Shown one piece after another: positions 1 through 8,359 of a DNA stretch of 64,000 nucleotides. The translations under genes were made by a program, and so were the position numbers. The notes under the pieces are model-generated. The model was given only the letters and a program-made list of their open reading frames with translations, made no database searches and was not told the origin of the DNA. Numbering within the stretch: position 1 is the first letter of the stretch; each line of letters starts with the position of its first letter. This DNA comes from CAWEYO01 sp963813315. Its GTDB lineage: Bacteria > Pseudomonadota > Alphaproteobacteria > Rhizobiales > Rhizobiaceae. The DNA is taken from the NCBI GenBank assembly GCA_963813315.1, contig CAWEYO010000017.1:186001-250000 (forward strand). The letters are read 5' to 3'.

Positions 1-1
1 C

Positions 2-526
2 GGCGGCGACAACCTTGCCGTCTGGATCCTTTCCCAGCGCATGCTGCCGCCGATTGCCGTCGTGTTCCCGATCTTTCTCGCCTATGCGGTTTTCGGTCTT
101 TCCGACAGCTATTCTGGCCTCATCCTGCTCTACACGGCTTTTGCGCTGCCCTATGTCATCTGGATGATGCGGGGGTACCTGGAGGATGTGCCGATCGAAC
201 TGGAGGAGGCAGCACTAATCGACGGATATTCGCATTTGGGCGTACTTTGGAAGGTGTCGGTTCCGATGGCGCGCAACGGCCTCATTGCCACGGCCATCTT
301 TGCATTCGTTTTCTCGTGGAACGAATTTCTCTTTGCGCTGGTGCTGACCCGCACCGAGGTGCTGACATTCACCGTCCAGGTCAGCCAGTACTTTGGGTCG
401 CAGTCGACATTCTGGGCCAAAATTTCGGCGATGTCGGTGCTCGGTACCCTACCGGTATTCGTCGCGGTCACCATGCTGCAGAAATACATCGTCCGCGGCA
501 TATCGCTCGGTGCCGTCAAGGGATAG
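2..526 (+). CDS. Sugar ABC transporter permease, MalG type (5' end outside window)
   Basis: Inner-membrane permease of a carbohydrate importer. The reading frame is already open at base 2 and runs 174 codons to TAG at 526, so the start lies upstream. Several hydrophobic segments are visible, and the cytoplasmic EAA loop that contacts the ATPase is clear (EEAALIDGYSHLGVLWKVSV). The sequence matches the C-terminal half of the MalG/UgpE family. The ATPase gene starts three bases after the stop, so the two are co-transcribed. The substrate is probably a sugar or polyol, but it cannot be fixed without the binding protein, which lies outside the window. Confidence 0.9.
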   Translation, partial: GGDNLAVWILSQRMLPPIAVVFPIFLAYAVFGLSDSYSGLILLYTAFALPYVIWMMRGYLEDVPIELEEAALIDGYSHLGVLWKVSVPMARNGLIATAIFAFVFSWNEFLFALVLTRTEVLTFTVQVSQYFGSQSTFWAKISAMSVLGTLPVFVAVTMLQKYIVRGISLGAVKG

Positions 527-529
527 ATC

Positions 530-1633
530 ATGGCTGACCTGAAACTGTCCGCTGTCCACAAATACTACGGCGATGTGCATGCCGTCAGGGGGATCGATCT
601 TGAAGTGCCGTCGGGCGAATTCACCGTGCTGGTCGGCCCGTCGGGCTGCGGCAAGTCTACACTCTTGCGCACCATCGCCGGGCTTGAGGAGGTGAACGCC
701 GGAACCGTTGAGATTGGTGGCAGGGATGTCACCTGGGCGCGACCGCGCGACCGTGATATCGCCATGGTCTTTCAGAGTTACGCGCTCTATCCATACATGA
801 ATGTGTACGAGAACATTGCCTTTGGCCTGCGCGCCCGAAAGATTGCCTCGGCCGACATCGCCCGCCGCGTCAAGGAGGCCGCCGAAATGCTCGGAATTGG
901 CCAGCTCTTGCAGAGGCGCCCGCGTGAACTTTCGGGCGGCCAGCGCCAGCGCGTGGCCATTGGCCGCGCCATTGTCCGCGACGCGCGGCTGTTTCTTTTC
1001 GATGAGCCGCTAAGCAATCTTGATGCGCAGTTGCGCGATGAGATGCGCGCCGAGATCAAGCGCCTGCATCAGGAGCTCAAGCGCACAATGATCTATGTGA
1101 CCCACGACCAGATCGAAGCCATGACGCTGGCTGATCGTATCGTGCTTTTGCGCGATGGAACCGTGGAGCAGCAAGGAATGCCGCTGGAACTTTTTGAATG
1201 CCCGGCAAGCCGGTTCGTCGCGGCGTTTCTGGGCAGCCCCAAGATGAACTTCATCCCCGTGGAGATCGCGGGCAGCGCCGCGGTGCTGAGTGGTGGCACC
1301 AGGTTGGCGCTGCCTTCCGCGCGTCCGTTGGCCACCGGCCCGGCGGTTTTCGGCATTCGCCCACAGCACATTTATCGTGCCAGCGGCACGACGGCGGCGG
1401 CACGCTCGAAAGCGCAAGCCACAGTCGAACTGGTTCAGATCACCGGAACAAGGGTCATCGCCACTTTGGCGGTTGGCAAGGAAATCGTGATGGCCGATTT
1501 CGAGGTCGGCGCGCCGCTCTCACCCGGCCAGAAAATACTTGTCGAGTTCGATGTGGCCCGTGCCAGCTTCTTCGATTCTCAAACCGGGCTTGCATTGAAG
1601 AACACGCAAGAGTCCGGACGGCGGAAATCTTGA
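530..1633 (+). CDS. Sugar ABC transporter ATP-binding protein, MalK/UgpC type
   Basis: ATPase that powers the importer whose permease is just upstream. The protein has 367 residues, the normal family length. Walker A GPSGCGKST is at about residues 36-44, the Q-loop at about 82, signature LSGGQRQRVA at about 134, Walker B LFLFDEP at about 154-160 and the switch His (YVTHD) at about 193. The C-terminal part, with FGIRPQHI at about residue 280, fits the TOBE/MalK regulatory domain. The ATG follows the permease stop by three bases. The gene is intact. Confidence 0.93.
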   Translation: MADLKLSAVHKYYGDVHAVRGIDLEVPSGEFTVLVGPSGCGKSTLLRTIAGLEEVNAGTVEIGGRDVTWARPRDRDIAMVFQSYALYPYMNVYENIAFGLRARKIASADIARRVKEAAEMLGIGQLLQRRPRELSGGQRQRVAIGRAIVRDARLFLFDEPLSNLDAQLRDEMRAEIKRLHQELKRTMIYVTHDQIEAMTLADRIVLLRDGTVEQQGMPLELFECPASRFVAAFLGSPKMNFIPVEIAGSAAVLSGGTRLALPSARPLATGPAVFGIRPQHIYRASGTTAAARSKAQATVELVQITGTRVIATLAVGKEIVMADFEVGAPLSPGQKILVEFDVARASFFDSQTGLALKNTQESGRRKS

Positions 1634-2200
1634 TCGGCGCCCTGCACCGCTGCGCCTGCGCAGCGCTTGGCCTGTGGATGGGCGTTTTCGTCGTGATTGG
1701 CCTTCCAAGGGCGCAGGACCGGCACGCCAGTCCCGAACTCGAGGCGCTGCTGCCATCCACATTGGGCGGCGTGGCACTGACAATCGAAAGCCAGGCCGGC
1801 GGCGATCTTCTCACCAACAGTGCGGCCTTCGACGCGTTCCTCTCCACTTTGGGCAAGTCGAGGGCCGATTTTACGGTGGCGAGCGCCTACGCCCACGGAA
1901 ATCTAAAAGCCGCGGCGGGGATCTGGCGCGTCAAGGGAGCCGATCCGGCTTTGCTCCTTCCGGGATTTCAAGACGGCAATCCAGGCATCCAGTGCTGCCT
2001 CGTTGGAGAGTGCTCATATTGTGGTCGCTGGCCGCGGTGTTACGCGCATTGGCGGACCGGGACAGCTTGCGCAAGGTCCACTCTATGTCGTGGTGTCGGG
2101 CGACAAGCTTGTGTTTGTGCAAACTCCAGAACCCGGTCTGGCCGAAGAAGCAATGGGCAAGATGCTGAAGCAGGATCGTTCGCTCACAGTTCGGCGTTGA
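1630..2200 (+). pseudogene. Secreted hypothetical protein, one frameshift
   Basis: Not a family I recognise. A TTG at 1630 overlaps the stop of the upstream ATPase gene and opens a frame beginning with a signal-peptide-like stretch (LGLWMGVFVVIGLPRAQD), then a region rich in Ala, Gly and Leu. The frame breaks near 1975-2000. A second frame, shifted by one base, then carries a coherent end (AHIVVAGRGVTRIGGPGQ) to a stop at 2200. This looks like one protein of about 190 residues with a single-base shift. The end overlaps the convergent dehydrogenase gene by 17 bases. Its position suggests a periplasmic accessory of the importer, which is inference only. Confidence 0.45.
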
Positions 2201-2951
2201 CGATAAAACCAGCGTCAACCAGAAGCGCCGCCGAAGTCACGTAGCTTGCATCGTCCGAAAGCAGGAAGGCGACGACGGCTGCGAGTTCGGAAGGGTCCGC
2301 TATGCGCCCGAGCGCGATGCGTTCGAGGTAGTATTTCATGACGTCCGGCATGTCGAGCATCGGAGCGCTCATGTTGGTGGCGACCGCGCCAGGCTCGACG
2401 ACATTGACCCGAATGCCGTGCTTGCCGAGAACCGAGCCCAGCGCCTTGCCGAGCATGCTGATGGCGCCTTTGGTACCGCAGTAGGCGACCTGGGTCGGGG
2501 CGCCCACATGCGCCGAGATCGAACTGATCATGACAATGGCTCCGCCATGTCCTTCGGCGATCATCTGCCGTGCCCCTTCCGTCGAGACGACCCATGCACC
2601 CCGGACGTTGGTCTCGAAAAGATTGTCGAAATCCTCAATGGATGTTTCGTCCCACGGCATGAAGGGATTTATGGCGGCGTTCGAAACGATGTAGTCTAGG
2701 CGCTTGCCTCGCTTCGCCACCTCTTTGATCATGGCTTTGACGGAGCTTGGATCGCGCATGTCGGCGGTGACGGCGAAGGCTTCGCCACCTGCCGCCTTGA
2801 CCAGCTCGAGCGTTTCGCTGGCATCGAGGCCCGGTTTCTGGTTGACGCCCACCAGCGCGCCATCCCTGGCCAGGCGCACTGCCGTTGCTTGACCGATCCC
2901 GGTCGTGGCGCCTGTCACCAGCGCCACCTTGCCTGTGAAACGGCGATTCAT
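2184..2951 (-). CDS. SDR family NAD(P)-dependent oxidoreductase
   Basis: Cytosolic short-chain dehydrogenase of 255 residues, the classical SDR length. The cofactor motif TGATTGIG lies at residues 13-20, the NAG-type motif reads SNAA, the catalytic Ser lies in ISSIS, and the active-site Tyr/Lys pair is YCGTK. The C-terminal part has the usual PGAVATNM segment. An upstream in-frame ATG exists at 2996, but the ATG at 2951 has an AGGAG six to seven bases ahead and gives the expected N-terminus. It is the last gene of the minus-strand operon, 20 bases after the cyclase gene, so it probably oxidises or reduces a product of that hydrolase or the imported substrate. Confidence 0.88.
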   Translation of the reverse strand: MNRRFTGKVALVTGATTGIGQATAVRLARDGALVGVNQKPGLDASETLELVKAAGGEAFAVTADMRDPSSVKAMIKEVAKRGKRLDYIVSNAAINPFMPWDETSIEDFDNLFETNVRGAWVVSTEGARQMIAEGHGGAIVMISSISAHVGAPTQVAYCGTKGAISMLGKALGSVLGKHGIRVNVVEPGAVATNMSAPMLDMPDVMKYYLERIALGRIADPSELAAVVAFLLSDDASYVTSAALLVDAGFIVNAEL

Positions 2952-2971
2952 GTTTGACTCCTGCGTCCTAC

Positions 2972-3931
2972 TCAGAAGATCGCTATGGGATTCCATGGCG
3001 TGCCCGTCGCACCGGGCAGGCGGAGGGGCAGCCCCACCACCATGAACTCAAACCTGCCTTCCTCTTCGCAGGCTTGTGCGAGTTCTTCGAGTTGCAGGCT
3101 GTCCGAAATGCACATGCCCATCGCCACCAGCTGAAGCGGGTGGATGGGGTAGGGCATGTCTTCCACATGGCTTGGCACGGTCTCGCCGTCGCCGTCGGGC
3201 AGGAACGCGGCAATGCGCCGCTCATGCATCCATGGCACGGTATCGACATGAAGACCCGCCTTGCCTTCGCCGGCCGGCGGCGGCTCATTGCTCCACGCGC
3301 CGAGTTCCAGGCGCCTTGCATGATGGCCGGTGCGAAAGACGAGAATGTCTCCTTCGCCAATCTTCACGCCCTGCGCTTTTTCGATCGCCTCCAGTTCTGC
3401 GCGATCGACCGCCTCTCCGGGCTCCAGCCACTTCACCTTGCGGTGCCGTGCCGCGTCGAGCATCACGCCGCGGCCAACCAGTCCGGTGGCGTAGGCGGTG
3501 ATGCTGCCCCAGTCGGAGCCCCGCGACGTCAGCAGCGAGACCGGCTTGCCATTGTAGAGTTGTCCGCGATAGCCGACGTGGTTAAGCGCATCGACATGCG
3601 TGTGACAGTCGCCGTGGCTGGCCATGGCGAGATAGCACATGCCGAAGGAAAGACCGCTTTTGGTGATCGGCAGGTCGTGAAGCAGCGACATTTGGTGAAC
3701 CGCCGGATTTGGATTGTCGGGCCCTGCCGCCTTGTTGATGGGAATGGCCATCGAAACGGTTCGCCCGCTGCGAACCAGCTTGGCCGCCGCCGCCACCTTG
3801 TCGGGCGTGAGATAATTGAGGGTTCCACGCTCGTCGTCGGGGCCCCAGCGCCCCCAGTTCTTGACCGACTCGAACATGGCGTTGAACGCGGCGAGTGTCA
3901 TGGGCGGCGGTGGGGTCAATGTTCGTGTCAT
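2972..3931 (-). CDS. Cyclase family protein (kynurenine formamidase-like metal hydrolase)
   Basis: Predicted metal-dependent hydrolase of the cyclase family (PF04199), which includes kynurenine formamidase and isatin hydrolase. The metal-site motif HGDCHTHVDAL matches the family pattern HGTHxDxPxH. The C-terminal FMVVGLPLRLPGATGTPWNP segment is also typical. The length is 319 residues from the ATG at 3931, which has a GGAG nine bases ahead. A TTG at 3949 would add six residues. It lies between the binding protein gene and the dehydrogenase gene and probably opens or cleaves the imported compound. The exact substrate is unknown. Confidence 0.85.
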   Translation of the reverse strand: MTRTLTPPPPMTLAAFNAMFESVKNWGRWGPDDERGTLNYLTPDKVAAAAKLVRSGRTVSMAIPINKAAGPDNPNPAVHQMSLLHDLPITKSGLSFGMCYLAMASHGDCHTHVDALNHVGYRGQLYNGKPVSLLTSRGSDWGSITAYATGLVGRGVMLDAARHRKVKWLEPGEAVDRAELEAIEKAQGVKIGEGDILVFRTGHHARRLELGAWSNEPPPAGEGKAGLHVDTVPWMHERRIAAFLPDGDGETVPSHVEDMPYPIHPLQLVAMGMCISDSLQLEELAQACEEEGRFEFMVVGLPLRLPGATGTPWNPIAIF

Positions 3932-3957
3932 CGGCTTCAGCTCCAACAATTCATGAG

Positions 3958-3980
3958 CCGGGAGCGAACTTCGCTCCCGG
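3958..3980 (-). terminator. Hairpin after the binding protein gene (attenuator)
   Basis: The sequence CCGGGAGCG pairs perfectly with CGCTCCCGG around the loop AACTT. It sits in the 69-base gap between the binding protein stop and the cyclase start. There is no strong T-run, so partial termination or 3' end protection is more likely than full termination. Such hairpins are common after binding protein genes, which need more transcript than the enzymes downstream. Confidence 0.6.
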
Positions 3981-4000
3981 GTGCGGTGTTGCCGTCGTTT

Positions 4001-5039
4001 CTATTGCGCGCTGGCGGTTGCGGCCAGAATTGTGTCGACGTTCTCCGCCGTCACAAAGATCAATCCCGAATCGCCGATGTCCGGAAGCGGATTTTGCAGC
4101 CAGTGATCCATACCGAGATTGCGGATGATGTCATTGTGGAAAGTATAGAGATAGAAAACCGCGAAGAAATCCATCGTCTCGTACTTCTCCATGTTGATCA
4201 TCTTCACCGTTCCGTCTTTGATCGAGTTCAGGAAGTCGCGTCCCGCCTCGTTCGAGGTGACGATGATCTTACCGGATTTACCCGCCTCGGTCACCGCTCG
4301 CACGATGCCGGGACCCGCTTCGGAGTCGAAGCCGACCATGCCGGTCAGGTTCGGATTGCCCTGGATGATGGCTGCAGTATTGGCGGCAACCTGCTCGACA
4401 TTGGTGCCCGATTCTTCGTCGGCTATGACTTTGACGTCCGGGCATTCCTTGGCCAGGGCATCGCGCAGTCCCTGCCGGGCCGCAATGAAGTTGCTGGCCG
4501 CGAGAAACGAGATGGTGCCGATCTCGCCGGCCTTCAGGCCCGCATCGGCGTGATAACGACACTGGTACTGACCATGCTGGTAGCCAAGGTTATACCAGTT
4601 GGTTCCGAGATAGGTGAGCCGTTTGGACATCGGAAGATCGCCGTCGGTGACGACGGTCGGAACCTTCTTGTCGATGCACTTGTCGACTTCCGAGGCGAGC
4701 GCGTCGTCCCATCCGCCGACCACGATTACGCCGGCCGGATTTTTGGTGCACTCGGTGTCGACCGTCGTGATGAACGAAGCGAGGTCAACCGATGTGGGAC
4801 CGGCGATGCGCACCTTGACATTGAGCGCCTTGCGCGCCAACTCAAGGCCGGGATAGACCCGCTCGACGAAGAGCGGCAGGTTCGAGGCATTGCTGATCCA
4901 TACATATTCCTGATCGGCGCGGCTCGGATCGCCAATGGGTACGTTTAGGCCGGTTGGCGCTTCGGCCCGCGCTGGCACGCCCGTTACCATCGCTGCGGCG
5001 GCGGCAGTTGCGAGACAAAATCGATAGCATTCGAATCAT
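4001..5039 (-). CDS. Sugar ABC transporter substrate-binding protein, RbsB type, frameshift in signal peptide
   Basis: Periplasmic binding protein of the type I family that works with the ribose-type permease and ATPase upstream. The mature part is uninterrupted and contains typical stretches (GVIVVGGWDDAL, GMVGFDSEAGPG, GKIIVTSNEAG). The ATG at 5039 has a perfect AGGAGG before it, but that frame runs out after about ten sensible codons. A frame shifted by one base then gives the Ala-rich end of the signal peptide (LATAAAAAMVTGVPARAEA). A single-base change in or near the TTTT run at about 5017-5022 would explain it. If it is real, the next in-frame ATG is at 4990, which would give a protein without export signal. 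Confidence 0.82.
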
Positions 5040-5077
5040 GACTTCCTCCTTGTGCTCACTTTTCAGGATTGTGATTT

Positions 5078-6130
5078 TCACGTGTGGCTCCTTGCCCGAG
5101 CAAGCTGATCGAGTCCGACGCTCAAAAGCAGAACGATGCCGACGACAATGAGCTGCCAGAATGGATTGATGCCGGCGATGATCATGGCGTTCTGCAAGAG
5201 CGCCATCAGCAAAACGCCCAGAAACGCGCCGAAGATAGTGCCTACGCCGCCTGAAAGGCTGGCGCCGCCCAGGACCACGGCCGTGATAACCTTCAGCTCT
5301 ACGCCTTGGCCGGCGAGGACGACGGCCGTATTGAGGCGCGAGGCAAGCAGCGCCCCGGCCAATCCCGCAAGCAGGCCCATGATCACGAAAAAGCTGAATA
5401 CGGTCCGGTCAACGTTGATGCCCGACAGTTTCGCCGCCCGGGCGTTGCCGCCAATGTAATATGCTTGGCGGAAATAGCGCGTGCGGCCAACCAGGAACGC
5501 AAACAGCAGGACTATCGCCGCCATGAACCAGAAGGGCGAATAGATGCCGAGAATCTGGGTCTGCCCGAATACCGTGTAGCCGTTTCCGATATTGGTGACG
5601 CCAGCGCCGGAGACAAGCTGAAGCCCGCCCCTGTAGATCGACAGCGTCGCCAGGGTGGCGATGAGCGCGTTGATCCGGAATTTCGTCACCAGCAGCCCGT
5701 TGACGACGCCAAGAAGCATTCCCCATCCGCAGCCGACAAGAAATGCGGCCAGCGGCGGAAAGCCTAGCTGTTTGACCGCTAGTCCCGCCATGATGCCCGA
5801 GAAGGCGAGAATGCCGCCAATCGACAGATCGAACATGCCGCTGATCATGAGCACCATCATCCCGCACGCCAGTATTCCAGTCTGGGCGGTATCAAGCAGA
5901 ATAACTGCCGCATTTTCGGGGCGTGGGAAGGTCGTTGGTTCGAGCACGGCCATCACCGCGATAAGCGCCGCGATGAGAAAGATCAGGAGCAGCGGGCGGT
6001 CCGTGGCCACCCGAACCAGAAATCCCATGCCGGACGACTGGTTCTTCACGCCGTGTTCTGGCGGCCGGCCCTCGCCGTCTCGTCGCGATCTCTGCCGGCT
6101 GGCATGTCCTTGTTCATGCTGCTTTGCCAT
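5078..6130 (-). CDS. Sugar ABC transporter permease, RbsC type
   Basis: Inner-membrane permease of the BPD_transp_2 family, about 350 residues with roughly nine hydrophobic segments. Family stretches such as GMMVLMISGMFDLSIGG and AVVLGGASLSGGVGTIFGAF are clear. I chose the ATG at 6130, which overlaps the end of the ATPase gene by 17 bases. The longer open frame from 6343 is all inside the ATPase gene and has no permease features. The N-terminal 35 residues before the first helix are charged and cytoplasmic. The binding protein gene follows after 38 bases. Confidence 0.88.
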   Translation of the reverse strand: MAKQHEQGHASRQRSRRDGEGRPPEHGVKNQSSGMGFLVRVATDRPLLLIFLIAALIAVMAVLEPTTFPRPENAAVILLDTAQTGILACGMMVLMISGMFDLSIGGILAFSGIMAGLAVKQLGFPPLAAFLVGCGWGMLLGVVNGLLVTKFRINALIATLATLSIYRGGLQLVSGAGVTNIGNGYTVFGQTQILGIYSPFWFMAAIVLLFAFLVGRTRYFRQAYYIGGNARAAKLSGINVDRTVFSFFVIMGLLAGLAGALLASRLNTAVVLAGQGVELKVITAVVLGGASLSGGVGTIFGAFLGVLLMALLQNAMIIAGINPFWQLIVVGIVLLLSVGLDQLARARSHT

Positions 6131-7682
6131 GTTGCGCCACGGGTGCCGCCAGCTCAAGAATTGAAACTTCGCTTGCCGTTGCGGCATCAAGCTCGCCAGC
6201 GACCCGGCCTTCCGACATGACGACGATCCGGTGAGCCAGCGCGAGGACTTCAGGTAGATCGGATGACACAACAAGCAGCGCCATGCCGTTTGCCGCCAGA
6301 TCGCGTAGGATCCGATAGATGTCCGCTTTCGATCCGACATCAACGCCGCGCGTCGGCTCGTCCACGATCAGGATACGCGGCTTCCGTGCCAGCCATTTGG
6401 CGAGAAGCACCTTTTGTTGATTGCCGCCGGAAAGGTAACGCACCTCGCGGTCGACGCTCGGCGCTGCGACGCGCAGCTCGTCAACATAGCGCTGGCTGAC
6501 CTTGCGGATTTCGCTCCTGGACAGAAGTCCCGAATGAGTGAAAGCGGCAAGATTGGCCGCAACGACATTCGCCGCAATCGAGAAGTCGATGAAAAGGCCG
6601 CTTTCCTTGCGGTCCTCGGGCAACATGGAGATTCCGGCCTCCATGGACGCGGCGGGGCTGCTTGGCCGCAACTCGCGGCCGTCCACCATGATGGAGCCGG
6701 ACTGGACCGGGCGGGCCCCGAAAATTGCCTGGCACACCTCCGTGCGCCCCGCGCCGAGCAGGCCGGCGAGGCACAGGATTTCGCCATAATGAAGCGAGAA
6801 GGAGGCCGAACGCACCGGCTCTGCCACGAGATTGCGGATTTCGAGGGCGATCCGCGTATCGGCGGCGACGCGCCGCGGATCGGGCGCGAACGAAAGCTCG
6901 CGGCCGACCATGAGCGAGATCAGTTCCTTGTGCGTGGTCGACGCCGTGTTGCGCAAGCCGGTGACGCGGCCGTCCTTCATGACCGTGACGCGGTCGGAAA
7001 TCTCGAAGACTTCGGCCATGCGATGCGAGACATAGACGACTGCCACGCCCTGTGCCGCCAGCCGCCTGATGACACCAAAGAGATGTCGACCCTCATTGAT
7101 CGTCAGTGACGACGTTGGTTCATCCAGTATGATAACCTTGAGTTCATGCGAGAGGCCCTTGGCAATCTCGACCATCTGCTGCTGCCCCGGCGAAAGAAGG
7201 CTGACGGGAATGCGCGGATCGATCTGGACTTGCAGCTCGTCGAAAATGCGCCGCGTGCCTTCGTACATGGGCTCGCGTTTGATGATGCCAAGTGCATTGC
7301 ACGGCTGCCGGCCCGCATAGACATTTTCCGCAACGCTCAGAGCGCCGACGAGGCTCCGCTCCTGGAATACCATGGCGATACCGGCTTCCGCCGCGCCGCG
7401 TTCGCCAAGCCCGAGGATCGACATGCCGTCAACTTCGATCGCTCCCAATTCCGGCTGATACACGCCGGCTACAAGATGCATGAGCGTTGATTTTCCGGCC
7501 CCGTTTTCGCCGATCAGCGCGTGAATTTCCCCGCGATTGACCTCAAGCGATACGCCGTCGACGGCTTTCACTCCGGGGAAGGATTTGACGACATTTCGGA
7601 TGGCCAGGCGGACCGCCTCCGAAGATGGGCCAACCGCTCGCGGGCTCTCACTCGTGGCAGTTTCCATCGCAGCACGAGGCAT
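6114..7682 (-). CDS. Sugar ABC transporter ATP-binding protein, RbsA type (two ABC domains)
   Basis: Fused double ATPase of a ribose/xylose-type importer, about 522 residues. The first domain has Walker A GENGAGKST, signature LSPGQQQMVEIAKG and Walker B VIILDEPTS. The second has the degenerate P-loop GLLGAGRTE usual for this family, signature LSGGNQQKVLLAKW and Walker B ILIVDEPTRGVD. The ATG at 7682 has GGGG about nine bases ahead; ATGs at 7667 and 7754 are alternatives. First gene of the operon that continues through permease, binding protein, cyclase and dehydrogenase. Confidence 0.9.
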   Translation of the reverse strand: MPRAAMETATSESPRAVGPSSEAVRLAIRNVVKSFPGVKAVDGVSLEVNRGEIHALIGENGAGKSTLMHLVAGVYQPELGAIEVDGMSILGLGERGAAEAGIAMVFQERSLVGALSVAENVYAGRQPCNALGIIKREPMYEGTRRIFDELQVQIDPRIPVSLLSPGQQQMVEIAKGLSHELKVIILDEPTSSLTINEGRHLFGVIRRLAAQGVAVVYVSHRMAEVFEISDRVTVMKDGRVTGLRNTASTTHKELISLMVGRELSFAPDPRRVAADTRIALEIRNLVAEPVRSASFSLHYGEILCLAGLLGAGRTEVCQAIFGARPVQSGSIMVDGRELRPSSPAASMEAGISMLPEDRKESGLFIDFSIAANVVAANLAAFTHSGLLSRSEIRKVSQRYVDELRVAAPSVDREVRYLSGGNQQKVLLAKWLARKPRILIVDEPTRGVDVGSKADIYRILRDLAANGMALLVVSSDLPEVLALAHRIVVMSEGRVAGELDAATASEVSILELAAPVAQHGKAA

Positions 7683-7777
7683 CGGTTGTATCCCCAAACG
7701 GAGCACCAGAAATCCGTTCAGCTCAATCTGCGGAGGTCGTGGTCCAGATGTCAATAGGTATTTGAGAGTTGATCCCT

Positions 7778-8002
7778 TTAGCCAATTGATACAAGATTGC
7801 CTGCGGTGAGTCGCCGCAGGTTCTGCTCGGCCATCACCTCAAGCGCGGCTGCGGCCATGACAGTTTTGGATACTGCTCTATCCCGAAGAGCCGTTTTGAT
7901 CGAGCGGTGAAGCGCCTCGATTCCGTACCAGCCTAGATACCCGCACCAGTGCTGGGCAACGTTTATGTCCCGGTAGAGTGTTGGCAGGTCTCTCGTCGAC
8001 AT
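7778..8002 (-). pseudogene. Possible C-terminal fragment of a GntR/FCD-type regulator
   Basis: A 74-codon open frame ends just upstream of the importer operon on the same strand. Its middle (EALHRSIKTALRDRAVS then ALEVMAEQNLRRL) resembles the last helices of FCD-domain ligand-binding regulators, which often control sugar importers of this kind. No DNA-binding N-terminus is found upstream, where 350 bases hold no recognisable gene before the mobile DNA begins. It may be the surviving tail of the local operon regulator, cut by the mobile element. The resemblance is weak. Confidence 0.3.
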
Positions 8003-8359
8003 GTTGTCAAACGTGCTCAGACGCGAGCAGCCGGCAAGGAGTGGCTCTGGTTCTCCGATGGCGTGTTTGTCACGGGCCGATGCGGCGGCCGCGGCTCTTA
8101 TAGCGAAGCGTCACGCCGGGCCTCATAGAGCGCGATCAGCCGGCTGCAATCAAGGTCGGAACCAAAGGTAAAATCTGGAAAACTTTGTCGGGCGGCCAGC
8201 GCTCGTCTTGTGCCCGTTGGTTCGGAGGCGGCCAGGGGGTGGGTTCCAGCGGGTGAGGTCTCAACGACGCAAGTGCGGCTTTGCTTGGCTAGTCTGCGCC
8301 GCGCCGTGGTAGTGCGCCATTCGGGCCGGACATTGGTCCCGTGTACGCTCGTGGCCAGG
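8003..8359. other. No recognisable gene; left edge of mobile DNA
   Basis: I see no supported gene in this stretch. Two short minus-strand frames exist (about 8100-8230), without a start, binding site or family match. The left end of the mobile module should lie here or slightly lower, but no repeat matching the region beside either integrase gene (15.8-16.0 kb or 19.3 kb) was found by eye. Confidence 0.5.

Noticed and set aside
2954..4948. 664-codon plus-strand ORF
   Set aside because: It is the antisense shadow of the cyclase and binding protein genes, which have clear motifs on the minus strand.
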